Assembly: GCA_035296565.1 (NCBI GenBank)
Contig: DATHAQ010000015.1
Coordinates: 62,001-126,000 of the forward strand
Source of the DNA: JACCZR01 sp035296565
GTDB taxonomy: Bacteria; Actinomycetota; Thermoleophilia; Solirubrobacterales; Thermoleophilaceae
DNA length: 64,000 nt
Direction: 5' to 3'
Shown: positions 7,667 to 15,736 of the stretch, piece by piece
Numbering within the stretch: the first letter of the stretch is position 1
How the letters are laid out: each line of letters begins with the position of its first letter
Notes under the pieces: model-generated
What the model was told of the DNA's origin: nothing
The model's input: the letters and a program-made list of their open reading frames with translations, nothing else
Databases searched by the model: none
Translations under genes and position numbers: made by a program

Positions 7667-10393
7667 TCAGCCGAGCAAGCCTCGAACCCGCTCGGTCAGC
7701 TCGCGGAGCGCCTTCACCGCGTTGCCCTCCAGCCGCACGCGCTCGGCCGGCAGGCCGTGGTCGCGCAGGGTCTGAAGATCGCCGGTGGCCTGGGCGTTCT
7801 TGAGCTCGCCGAAGGTGAAGTCGGCATCCGGGATGTCGACGTCCTGGTCGCCGTCGTGGATCAGCTGCAGGAACAGGCCGTTGGGCGCCCCGCCCTTGTG
7901 CAGCTGGCCGGTCGAGTGCAGGTACCGCGGCCCGTAGCCGAACGTGGTCGTCGCCTTGGTGGCGTCGCGGATGGCAGCGCGCAGCTCGCGGACCGCCTCG
8001 TCGAACTCCGAGGACGGCTGCACGTAGCCCATGATCGCCACGTAGTGAGGTGGCGCAGCCCTGCCGAGCAGGGCCCGCAGCTCCTCGTCGCCCGCCTCCG
8101 ATAGCTGCGGCGGCTGGCTGGCATTCAGCACCTCGTTGGTCTTGTCTTTGGCCTCCTGCACGTTGGGCTGGTCGAAGGCGTTGATGCCCAACGCCCAGCC
8201 CGCCACCGCGGTGGCGAACTCGGCGAAGAAGAAGATCCGGCCCAGGTCCTCGGGGTTGCCGCGGGAGGACAAACGGATCACGGCCTGGCCGGCCTTGGCC
8301 AGTGCGTCGACCTTCGCCGCGTTGTGCTCGTCGGGCGACTCGGAGTTGGCCAGGTGCACGACCACGCGGTCGTCGCCGTAGGCCTCCGGGTCGCCGAGCG
8401 GCTCGTCGGCCACGGGGAGGATGCCCTTGCCCTGCTTGCCGGTCGACTCCGCGATCAGCTGCTCGACCCAGAGGCCGAAGCCGGAGATCGGCTCGTCGAC
8501 CACGAAGGTGAGCTTGTCGCGTCCGTGCAAAGCCAGCTCGCCCATCGTCAGGCCCATCCACAGCCCCGAGTTCGAGCTCGTGGAGTCGTAGGAGTTGCAG
8601 TTCTCCTCGGCCTCGCGCGAGGACTCCAGCAACGCCTCGACATCGACGCCCGCCAGCGCCGCCGGGACCAGCCCGAAGTAGGACAGCACCGAGTAGCGGC
8701 CGCCGATGTTCGGGTCGTTCTGGAACACGCGGCGGAAGCCGCGCTCCGAGGCCTCGTCCACCAGGCCGCTGCCCGGGTCGGTGACCGCGACGAACTGCTC
8801 GCCGCGCCCGCCCGTGCGCTCGTAGAAGTGCTTCATGTGCGAGAGCGTCTCCACAGTCCCGCCCGACTTCGAGGACACGATGAAGATCGTCTTGTCGAGC
8901 GGGATTCGGCTCTCGAGCTCGTGCACGGCACCGGGATCGGTCGAGTCGAGCACGTGCAGCCTGAGCCCGCCGGCGTCGCCGAACGATCGCCGGATCACCT
9001 CGGGGCCGAGCGACGAGCCGCCCATGCCCAGCAGCGCGGCGTCGGTGTAGCCCTCGGCCTTGACCTCCTCGGCGAACGCTCCGAGGTCGCCGGCGTTCTC
9101 CAGCATCGGCTCGGAGATGGTCAGCCAGCCCAGGCGGTTGCCGATCTCGGGTCCGGGGCCGCCCCAGAGCGTCTCGTCTTTGCGCCATACGCGCCGCGCG
9201 ACGTTCTCCTCGACCGCCAGCTGCGCGCGCCTGGCGATGGGCGGCTCGAGCTCGTCGGGCAGGACGGAGTCGATCGTCGCCGGCCGGCCGGTGACCACGG
9301 CCTCCTTGACCGACTCGACGCCGGCGAGCAGCTTCTCGAACGGCGTGACGAAGGCCGCGACGCCGTCCTTGAGCAGCTTGTCGGTGACGTCGGCCATGTC
9401 GATGCCCGCTTCCTCGAGCGCCTTCAGGTCCTCGGCGGGGTCCTGGTCGGCCGTGGCGCCCTTGATCTCGGCCTTCTCGGCCGCGGCGTTCAGGGTGGCC
9501 ATCGGCATGGTGTTCACCGTGTTCGGCGCCACCAGCTCGTCGACGTACATCGTCTCGGGGTACTCGGGGTTCTTCACACCGGTCGAAGCCCAGAGCGGCC
9601 GCTGGACAGGCGCCCCGGCCTCGCGCAGGGAGGCGAAGCGCTCGCCCTCGAAGATCCGCTTGTAGGACATGTAGGCGTCGCGCGCGTTGGCGAGCGCGGC
9701 CCGGCCCTTGAGGTCCTCGCGCCCCAGCTTCTCCAGGCGCTTGTCGACCTCGGAGTCCACGCGGGAAACGAAGAAGCTCGCCACGGAGTGCACGTCGAGC
9801 GGCTCGCCGGAATCGTGGCGGCGCTCCAGTCCCCGGATGTAGCGCTCGGTCACCTTCTCGTAGGCCTCGACCTTGAACAGGAGCGTCACGTTGACGTTGA
9901 TCCCGCTCGCGATGGCCTCCTCGATCGCCGGCATGCCCTCGTCGGTGGCCGGGATCTTGATCAACACGTTGGGTCGGTCGACGCGCTCCCACAGCTCGTG
10001 GGCCTGGCGCAGCGTGGCGTCGGTGTCGAAGGCCACGCCGGGCTCGACCTCGAGCGACACGAACCCGTCGGCGCCGCCGGCTTCCTCCCACACCGGGCGC
10101 ATCACGTCGCAGGCCATCTGCACGTCCTTGACCGCCAGCGTGAGGTAGATGTCGTTGGCGTCGAGGCCCTCGCCGGCCAGGCGCTCGATGTCCTCGTCGT
10201 AGTCGTCGGAGCCCAGGATGGCCTTCTCGAAGATGGCCGGGTTGGAGGTCACGCCCCGCAGGGATTCCTCGCGCACAAGCCGCTCGAGCTCGCCCTGCTC
10301 GATCAGGGAACGGCGGATCTGGTCCAGCCACGGGGACGTCCCCGCCTCGAGCAGCGCCGCAAGGCGCTCGTTGGTCTGTGCCGCGGTTGCCAT
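7667..10393 (-). CDS. tal-pgi: Bifunctional transaldolase / glucose-6-phosphate isomerase
   Basis: 908-residue fusion. Residues 1 to about 370 are transaldolase: GVTSNPAIFEKAI (47-59) and PNVLIKIPATDEG, where Lys146 would form the Schiff base. The rest is phosphoglucose isomerase: LLGMGGSSLGPEVIRRSFG, then FIVSSKSGGTVETLSHMKHFYE, then a C-terminal LHKGGAPNGLFLQLI segment. It thus joins the non-oxidative pentose phosphate branch with the fructose-6-P/glucose-6-P interconversion. The ATG at 10393 lies 5 bases after tkt, preceded by GAAGGGA. Tal-Pgi fusions are known in several bacteria; here both halves look intact, with no sign of decay at the junction. Confidence 0.95.
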   Translation of the reverse strand: MATAAQTNERLAALLEAGTSPWLDQIRRSLIEQGELERLVREESLRGVTSNPAIFEKAILGSDDYDEDIERLAGEGLDANDIYLTLAVKDVQMACDVMRPVWEEAGGADGFVSLEVEPGVAFDTDATLRQAHELWERVDRPNVLIKIPATDEGMPAIEEAIASGINVNVTLLFKVEAYEKVTERYIRGLERRHDSGEPLDVHSVASFFVSRVDSEVDKRLEKLGREDLKGRAALANARDAYMSYKRIFEGERFASLREAGAPVQRPLWASTGVKNPEYPETMYVDELVAPNTVNTMPMATLNAAAEKAEIKGATADQDPAEDLKALEEAGIDMADVTDKLLKDGVAAFVTPFEKLLAGVESVKEAVVTGRPATIDSVLPDELEPPIARRAQLAVEENVARRVWRKDETLWGGPGPEIGNRLGWLTISEPMLENAGDLGAFAEEVKAEGYTDAALLGMGGSSLGPEVIRRSFGDAGGLRLHVLDSTDPGAVHELESRIPLDKTIFIVSSKSGGTVETLSHMKHFYERTGGRGEQFVAVTDPGSGLVDEASERGFRRVFQNDPNIGGRYSVLSYFGLVPAALAGVDVEALLESSREAEENCNSYDSTSSNSGLWMGLTMGELALHGRDKLTFVVDEPISGFGLWVEQLIAESTGKQGKGILPVADEPLGDPEAYGDDRVVVHLANSESPDEHNAAKVDALAKAGQAVIRLSSRGNPEDLGRIFFFAEFATAVAGWALGINAFDQPNVQEAKDKTNEVLNASQPPQLSEAGDEELRALLGRAAPPHYVAIMGYVQPSSEFDEAVRELRAAIRDATKATTTFGYGPRYLHSTGQLHKGGAPNGLFLQLIHDGDQDVDIPDADFTFGELKNAQATGDLQTLRDHGLPAERVRLEGNAVKALRELTERVRGLLG

Positions 10394-10397
10394 CAGG

Positions 10398-12437
10398 CTA
10401 CGTCCCTTCGCTCAGTCGGTTTACGAGCTGCCTGCCCGTGGAGGCCACGTTCTCCGCGGTGAAGCCGAAGTGCTCCAGCAGGGCCGTGGCGGGCCCAGAC
10501 GCGCCGAAGCCGGTCATACCGATCATCTCGCCGTCGTTGCCGACGATGCGGTCCCAGCCCAGGGTGGCGGCGGCCTCCACGGACACGCGCGCGCGCACGG
10601 AGGGCGCGAGCACCGAGTCGCGGTAGCGCTGGTCCTGCTCCACGAAGCGGTCGAAGCAGGGCATGCTCACCACCCGGGTGGCCACCCCCTGGCCCTCCAG
10701 GAGCTCCTGGGCTTCCAGGCAGACGCCGACCTCCGAGCCGGTGCCGATCAAGATCAGCTCGGGCTGGGCCTTGGCGCTCTCGCGGAGCACGTAGGCGCCG
10801 CGCTCGATGGCGTCGGAGGGAATGTCGTCGGGATCGAGGATCGGCAGGCCCTGTCGCGAGAGCACCAGGGTGCACGGCCCGTCGGCCTGGCGCAGCGCGA
10901 ACTGCCAGGCCAGCGCGGTCTCGTTGGCGTCGGCCGGGCGGACCGTGTTCACGTTCGGGGTGGCCCGCAGGGTGGCCAGCTGCTCCACCGGCTGATGGGT
11001 CGGCCCGTCCTCGCCCAGCCCGATCGAGTCGTGCGTGTAGACGATCACGACAGGCAGGTGCATCAGCGCGGCCAGGCGCACCGAGGGCTTCTGGTAGTCG
11101 AGGAAGTTGAAGAAGGTCGAGCCGAAGGCCTTCAGCCCGTGCAGGTTGAGGCCGTTGACGATCGCCTGCATGGCGTGCTCGCGCACTCCGTAGTGGACGT
11201 TGCGCCCGCCGTACTCGCCCTTCTCGACCGAGCCGCCGTCCTCGATCTCCGTGTTGGTGGAGGGCTCGAGGTCGGCCGAGCCGCTGACCAACGTGGGCAC
11301 CTTCTTCGCCGCCCACTGGATCACCTGTTCAGACGCCTTGCGCGTGGCGATCGGCTTGTCGTCGGGCGAGAAGCGCGGAAGGTCGGTGTCCCAGCCGGCG
11401 GGCAGCCGGCCCTCGATCACCTGCTGGAGCGCCTCGACCTCCTCGGGCTGGTCGTTGCGGTAGCTCTCCAGCCTGCCCTTCCAGTCGTCCTCGGCCCGCT
11501 GGCCGCGCTCGCGGACGCTCGCGAAGTGCTCGCGCACCTCGTCGGGCACCAGGAAGTGGGCATCGGGGTCCCAGCCGTAGCCCTCCTTCGTCAGGCGCAC
11601 CTCGTCCTCACCGAGCGGTGAGCCGTGGGCCTTCTGACTGTCCTGCTTGTTCGGGGAGCCGTAGCCGATGTGCGTGCGCAGGATCACGAGCGAGGGGCGA
11701 TCGTCGGCGGCATGGGCGCTGCCGATCGCCTCGTCGAGGCGCTCCAGCTCGAGGTCCTCGCCCAGATTCTGGACGTGCCATCCGTAGGCCTCGTAGCGTG
11801 CGCCGACGTCCTCCGAGAAGCCCATGGAGGTGGGGCCGGCCAGCTGCACGTGGTTGTCGTCGTAGAAGACGGTCAGCCGGCCCAAGCCGAGATGGCCGGC
11901 GAGCGAGCTGGCCTCGGAGCCGATGCCCTCCTGCATGTCACCGTCGGAGGCGATGGCGTACGTGTAGTGGTCGACGATCTCGTGGCCGTCGCGGTTGAAG
12001 CGCGAGGCGAGCATGCGCTCTGCCAGCGCGAAGCCCACCGCGTTCCCCACCCCCTGGCCCAGCGGCCCCGTGGTGACCTCCACGCCGGGCGTGCCGTCGG
12101 CCTCGTACTCGGGATGTCCGGCGGTCGGCGACAACAGCTGCCGGAAGTTCATGAGGTCGTCCATAGAGACCCCATAGCCGCTCAGGTGCAGAATCGAGTA
12201 CAGGAGCATCGAGGCGTGACCGGCCGAGAGCACGAAGCGGTCCCGGTCGAACCAGTGCGGGTTCGCCGGGTTGTGCTTCATGGTGCGCGTGTAGAGCTGG
12301 TAGGCCACGGGCGCCAGCGCCATCGGGGCCCCGGGGTGGCCGGAGTTGGCCTTCTGGACTCCGTCCATCGCCAGCGTGCGGATAGTGTCGATCGCCAGCT
12401 TCTCGATGTCGGTCTTCTGCTCAGCGGTGGCTGCCAC
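10398..12437 (-). CDS. tkt: Transketolase
   Basis: Thiamine-diphosphate enzyme moving two-carbon units between sugar phosphates. 679 residues, the normal length. Thiamine motif GDMQEGIGSEASSLAGHLGL around residue 155, N-terminal ANSGHPGAPMALAPVAY and the pyrimidine-binding DSIGLGEDGPTHQPVEQL in the central domain are all present, and the C-terminal domain is complete. The start is GTG at 12437 inside the last 17 bases of glk, with a GGAG ribosome site inside the glk coding region. This makes translation dependent on glk. It is followed 5 bases later by tal-pgi. Confidence 0.96.
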   Translation of the reverse strand: MAATAEQKTDIEKLAIDTIRTLAMDGVQKANSGHPGAPMALAPVAYQLYTRTMKHNPANPHWFDRDRFVLSAGHASMLLYSILHLSGYGVSMDDLMNFRQLLSPTAGHPEYEADGTPGVEVTTGPLGQGVGNAVGFALAERMLASRFNRDGHEIVDHYTYAIASDGDMQEGIGSEASSLAGHLGLGRLTVFYDDNHVQLAGPTSMGFSEDVGARYEAYGWHVQNLGEDLELERLDEAIGSAHAADDRPSLVILRTHIGYGSPNKQDSQKAHGSPLGEDEVRLTKEGYGWDPDAHFLVPDEVREHFASVRERGQRAEDDWKGRLESYRNDQPEEVEALQQVIEGRLPAGWDTDLPRFSPDDKPIATRKASEQVIQWAAKKVPTLVSGSADLEPSTNTEIEDGGSVEKGEYGGRNVHYGVREHAMQAIVNGLNLHGLKAFGSTFFNFLDYQKPSVRLAALMHLPVVIVYTHDSIGLGEDGPTHQPVEQLATLRATPNVNTVRPADANETALAWQFALRQADGPCTLVLSRQGLPILDPDDIPSDAIERGAYVLRESAKAQPELILIGTGSEVGVCLEAQELLEGQGVATRVVSMPCFDRFVEQDQRYRDSVLAPSVRARVSVEAAATLGWDRIVGNDGEMIGMTGFGASGPATALLEHFGFTAENVASTGRQLVNRLSEGT

Positions 12438-13473
12438 TCGTCTCCTCGTTGGTCATCTGGCTCGGATTCTGAGTATCTCCAAACTCCTGCTGCGCAAGCA
12501 CGCCGGCGCCGATCAGCCCCGCCGCCGCCCCGCCCTGGGCCAGCCGGACCTCGGTGCGCTCCCACAGTCGCGGTAGGGAGCGCCGGCCCGCCTCTTCGAC
12601 GGCGCGGTCAAAGAACAGCCCGTGCGCGCGCGAAAGGCCGCCTCCGACGGCCACCCGCTGAGGCCCGAAGATGTTGACGAAGCCGGCAATTCCGACCCCG
12701 AGGTAACAGCCCAGGCGGTCGAAGAGCTCGAGCGCCGTGGCATCGCCGCGCTCGGCGGCCTCCACCGCCTCGCGACCCGAGACGCGGCCGTCATCGGCGT
12801 AGCGCTCGCCCAGCTCGGAGTCGGGCACGTGGCTACCGGCTTCCGTGGCGTCGCGCTCCAGCGCGGTCCCACTGCACAGCGCCTCCAGGCAACCGCGCCC
12901 GGGGCAGTTGCCCGGGCACTCGGGCCCGTCGGCCTGGATCGGGAAGTGGCCCAGCTCGGCGCCCAGCCCGTGGGCGCCGCGGAAGATCTTGCCCCCGATC
13001 ACCACGCCGCCGCCCACCCCGGTGCCCAGCGTGAGCATCACGAGGTGGTCGACGCCCTCCACCGACGCCTCGGCCAGGGCAGCGCAGTTGGCGTCGTTGT
13101 CCACCACCACCGGGACGCCGAAGCGGTGCTCGAGCTGCTCGCGCACCGGGACTCCCTCGAGCGGGATGTTGACGCTGGAGACCACCGCGCCGGCCTCGAA
13201 GTCGATCTGGGATGGCAGGCCGACGCCGATTCCCGCCGGCTTGCCGTGGCGGTCCACCAGGCGGTCGACCGCGGTCGCGATCTCGTCGAGAAGCGCCTCC
13301 GGGCCCGAGAGGTCGGTCGGCTGCTGGGACTCGTCGGTGAGCTGCGCGTCATCCACCACCCCGGCGGCGACCTTCGTCCCACCCACGTCGACGCCGAAGT
13401 AGGGCGCCGAGTCTGCGGTGCTCGGCCGACCGACGCTCGGCCTGCGCTCCTCGCTTGGGGACCGGTCAGCCAA
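12421..13473 (-). CDS. glk: ROK-family glucokinase with repeat-derived N-terminal tail
   Basis: Phosphorylates glucose (ROK family). ATP loop YFGVDVGGTKVAAGVV (25-40), active-site VVDNDANCAALAEA, TLGTGVGGGVV, and the ROK zinc-type motif CPGNCPGRGCLE are intact. First gene of the glk-tkt-tal-pgi series, so it supplies glucose-6-P to the pathway next door. The only usable start upstream of the ATP loop is TTG at 13473; residues about 7-20 are then encoded by a dispersed repeat (copy B). The TTG lies inside the stop region of the tripeptide-repeat ORF (8-base overlap). The catalytic body is certain; the first 20 residues are not. Confidence 0.9.
   Translation of the reverse strand: MADRSPSEERRPSVGRPSTADSAPYFGVDVGGTKVAAGVVDDAQLTDESQQPTDLSGPEALLDEIATAVDRLVDRHGKPAGIGVGLPSQIDFEAGAVVSSVNIPLEGVPVREQLEHRFGVPVVVDNDANCAALAEASVEGVDHLVMLTLGTGVGGGVVIGGKIFRGAHGLGAELGHFPIQADGPECPGNCPGRGCLEALCSGTALERDATEAGSHVPDSELGERYADDGRVSGREAVEAAERGDATALELFDRLGCYLGVGIAGFVNIFGPQRVAVGGGLSRAHGLFFDRAVEEAGRRSLPRLWERTEVRLAQGGAAAGLIGAGVLAQQEFGDTQNPSQMTNEETSGSHR
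13415..13450 (+). repeat. Dispersed palindromic repeat, copy B (inside glk 5' end)
   Basis: Shares GCGGTGCTCGGCCG and GCCTGCGCTCC with the other copies. Unlike most copies it lies within an open frame: read on the minus strand it encodes the glucokinase residues around ERRPSVGRPSTA, the same reading (RPxxxRPS/A) that other copies give when translated by chance. Confidence 0.75.
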
Positions 13474-13816
13474 CCCCGGCCACCCGGCCCGTCGCGCCGT
13501 TGAGCCCGACGCAACCCACGCAGCCCACGCAGTTCACGCAGCCGACGCACCCGATGCAGCCCGCACAGGCGACGCAGCCCACGCAGCCGACCGAGCCCGC
13601 GCTGCCCGCGATACCCACGCTGAGCGCCGTCGCGGCCGAGCCCGCCACGGCCCCGCTGGCGAAGGTGGCCACGCTGGCTCCCACCGCGGCGCTGAGGCGC
13701 GTCAGGGCGCTCCCGGCCACCGCGACGCTCGCCGAGGTCGCCGTGCTACCCGCGACAGCTTTGCTGTCCTCGGTGAGCACGCTGCCGCTGGCCGCTTCGG
13801 CTGGCACCGGCCGCAC
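13466..13816 (-). CDS. Unrecognised Ser/Cys tripeptide-repeat ORF
   Basis: I do not recognise this gene. From GTG at 13816 (or 13807) it would encode about 116 residues built of triplets with a small residue in the middle: first GSx/ASx/AVx units (GSALTRLSAAVGASVATFA), then nine consecutive triplets with Cys in the middle (GCVGCVACAGCIGCVGCV and on), ending GLNGATGRVAGVG. The regular three-residue period suggests a beta-helix or solenoid with a ladder of cysteines. Its stop overlaps the TTG of glk by 8 bases, and third codon positions are nearly all G/C. Against it: the plus strand has an equally open frame (13455-13856) of xPT/xPA triplets overlapping the next ROK gene by GTGA. The coding strand is therefore undecided. 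Confidence 0.4.
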   Translation of the reverse strand: MRPVPAEAASGSVLTEDSKAVAGSTATSASVAVAGSALTRLSAAVGASVATFASGAVAGSAATALSVGIAGSAGSVGCVGCVACAGCIGCVGCVNCVGCVGCVGLNGATGRVAGVG

Positions 13817-13852
13817 GCTATCGCGGCGGGGACCTGGGTTAGCCTCGACCCC

Positions 13853-14797
13853 GTGAAGGGCGGAATCGACCTGGGCGGGACCAAGATCCAAGCCGCCGTC
13901 GTCGACGACAGCCACGAGGTCCTCGCCCAGGCTCGTCACGCCACGCCGGTCAGGGGCGGCCCGCCCGACGTCGTGGCGCACATGGTCGAGGCCGTGCGTG
14001 AGGCGGTGGAGCAGGTGGGCGCCAAGACGGGCGACCTCGACGGAGTGGGGGTCGGCTCGCCCGGCGCGATCGACGCCGAGGCCGGCGTGGTGGCCGAGGC
14101 CCGCAACCTGCCCGGCTGGGACGAGCCCTTCGCGATGGGCCCGGCGCTGGAGAAGAAGCTCGGCACCAAGGTGCGCGTGGGCAACGACGTTCAGGTGGCC
14201 GTCGACGGCGAGTTCGCTTTGGGAGCGGGCCGCGGCAGCTCCTCGCTGCTCGGGGTCTGGTGGGGCACGGGCGTGGGCGGCGGGGTCATCCTCGAGGGCA
14301 ATCCGTGGCTGGGCCGCGGCGCCGCCGGAGAGATCGGCCACGTCGTGGTCAAGCAGGGCGGGGCGCGCTGCCCCTGCGGGCGCCGCGGCTGCATGGAGGC
14401 CTACGCCGGCCGCGCGGCCATGGAGATGCGGGCCCGCCACCTCAAGAAGAAGGGCCACCAGACCAAGCTCTTCAAGATCATGGAGAAGCACGGGCGCACG
14501 CGCCTGCAGAGCGGGATCTGGGCGCGGGCCCTGCAGGCCAAGGACGGGATGGCGGTCGCGCTGATCGACCGCGCGGTGGAGGCGCTGGGCACCGGCGTGG
14601 CCTCGGCGATCAACGTCCTCGACGTCGAAACCGTCGTGATCGGCGGCGGCCTGGGCACGCGGCTCGGCGAGCCCTACGTGCGCCGTATCGAGGCGGCGAT
14701 GATGCCCCACCTGTTCGTCTCCGACCGCCCTCCGGCGGTGCTCCCCGCGGCACTGGGGGACCTGGGCGGCGCGGTGGGCGCCACGCTGCTGGTCTAG
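13853..14797 (+). CDS. ROK-family sugar kinase/regulator, second copy
   Basis: 314-residue ROK protein, probably a hexose kinase. GGIDLGGTKIQAAVV (3-17) is the phosphate loop, GVGSPGAID and VGNDVQVAVDGEFALGAGRG follow, WWGTGVGGGVILEGN is the second phosphate motif, and RCPCGRRGCMEAYAGR is the ROK cysteine motif, so catalytic residues appear present. There is no N-terminal winged helix, which argues against an NagC/XylR-type repressor. GTG at 13853 begins exactly at the methionine-equivalent of the domain, directly divergent from the glk side with the tripeptide-repeat ORF between. Distinct from glk in sequence, so not a recent duplication; substrate unknown. Confidence 0.85.
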   Translation: MKGGIDLGGTKIQAAVVDDSHEVLAQARHATPVRGGPPDVVAHMVEAVREAVEQVGAKTGDLDGVGVGSPGAIDAEAGVVAEARNLPGWDEPFAMGPALEKKLGTKVRVGNDVQVAVDGEFALGAGRGSSSLLGVWWGTGVGGGVILEGNPWLGRGAAGEIGHVVVKQGGARCPCGRRGCMEAYAGRAAMEMRARHLKKKGHQTKLFKIMEKHGRTRLQSGIWARALQAKDGMAVALIDRAVEALGTGVASAINVLDVETVVIGGGLGTRLGEPYVRRIEAAMMPHLFVSDRPPAVLPAALGDLGGAVGATLLV

Positions 14798-14834
14798 GGG
14801 GCGAGAGAGCACAGCCCGGAGCCTTGTGGGGGCG

Positions 14835-15736
14835 ATGGCCCCCACGAACCTCCGCTCTGCCGAGATCTGGACGCTGGTGGCGCGCCAGCACGGCGTGGTC
14901 GCCCGCCGGCAGCTGATCGGCCGCGGACTCAGCCCCGACGCGATCAGGCATCGGCTGGCCAGCGGCCGGCTGCATGCGGTGGCGCGGGGCGTCTACGCGG
15001 TCGGCCGCCCGGAGCTCACCCGTAACGGGCGCTGGATGGCCGCGGTGCTCAGCTGCGAACCCGGGGCGGCGCTCAGCCATGGCAGCGCGCCGCTCTGTGG
15101 GGTCTCGGGCCCGAGCGGCGCGGCCCAATCGAGATCTCGGTCCCGGGCGAGGTTCGGCGTGAGCGGCCCGGCGTGCGCGTCCATCGGCGCGCGCGGGCCG
15201 GCGGAGTCACCACGAGCGCCGGGATGCAGGTGACCACGCCGGCGTGCACGCTCGTCCAGCTGGCGGCGAGGCTGGAGCCCAGGCAACTCGAGCGCGCCGT
15301 GGACGAAGCCGACAAGCTCGGATTGATCGCGCCGGGGCCGCTGCGCCGGGCGCTCGAGCGCTTCGCGGGAACGACGGGCGTCGGTGTGCTGCGCGACCTG
15401 CTCGACGCAGCCACCTTCACGCTCACCGACTCCGAGCTCGAGCGCAGGTTCCTCCCCCTCGCGCGCGCCGCCGGCCTGTCGCTCCCGCTCACCGGCCAGG
15501 TCGTCAGCGGCTTTCGCGTCGACTTCTTCTGGCCCGATCTCGGCCTGGTCGTCGAGACCGACGGCCTGCGCTACCACCGCACCCCGGCCGAGCAGGCCCG
15601 CGACCGCGTTCGCGACCAGGCCCACGCCGCTGCGGGCCTCACGCCGCTTCGCTTCACTCACGCACAGGTGGCGGCGGAGCCGGGGCGGGTCCAGGCGTTG
15701 CTCGAGGCAGTGGCGTCTCGCCCGTGTCGCGCTTGA
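14835..15736 (+). pseudogene. AbiEi-like wHTH + DUF559 nuclease-fold protein, frameshifted
   Basis: The first frame (ATG 14835, or GTG 14826) gives an AbiEi-antitoxin-type winged helix: VARQHGVVARRQLIGRGLSP, then LHAVARGVYAVGRPELTRNG and LSCEPGAALSHGSAPL. Near 15110-15130 the coding signal moves to another frame, continuing IEISVPGEVRRERPGVRVHR, TTPACTLVQLAARLE and the DUF559/Vsr-like VDFFWPDLGLVVETDGLRYH to the stop at 15736. The offset equals loss of one base. Proteins with this domain order are common, single-copy and about 300 residues in actinobacteria, with unknown job. Either a pseudogene or a sequencing error. Its 3' end overlaps the convergent antiporter gene by 83 bases. Confidence 0.72.

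Noticed and set aside
8324..10462. 712-codon plus-strand frame opposite tal-pgi
   Set aside because: Antisense of a gene with intact transaldolase and Pgi motifs; translation is repetitive Val/Leu/His/Arg without any recognisable fold.
13455..13856. Plus-strand Pro/Thr/Gln-triplet frame over the tripeptide region
   Set aside because: Not fully excluded: it has a GTGA overlap with the ROK gene. I list the minus-strand reading because its start and stop couple to glk and the Cys ladder is more structured, but only as a low-confidence feature.
14835..15736. AbiE toxin-antitoxin system
   Set aside because: Only an AbiEi-like winged helix is present and no AbiEii nucleotidyltransferase toxin lies nearby; the gene is also frameshifted.
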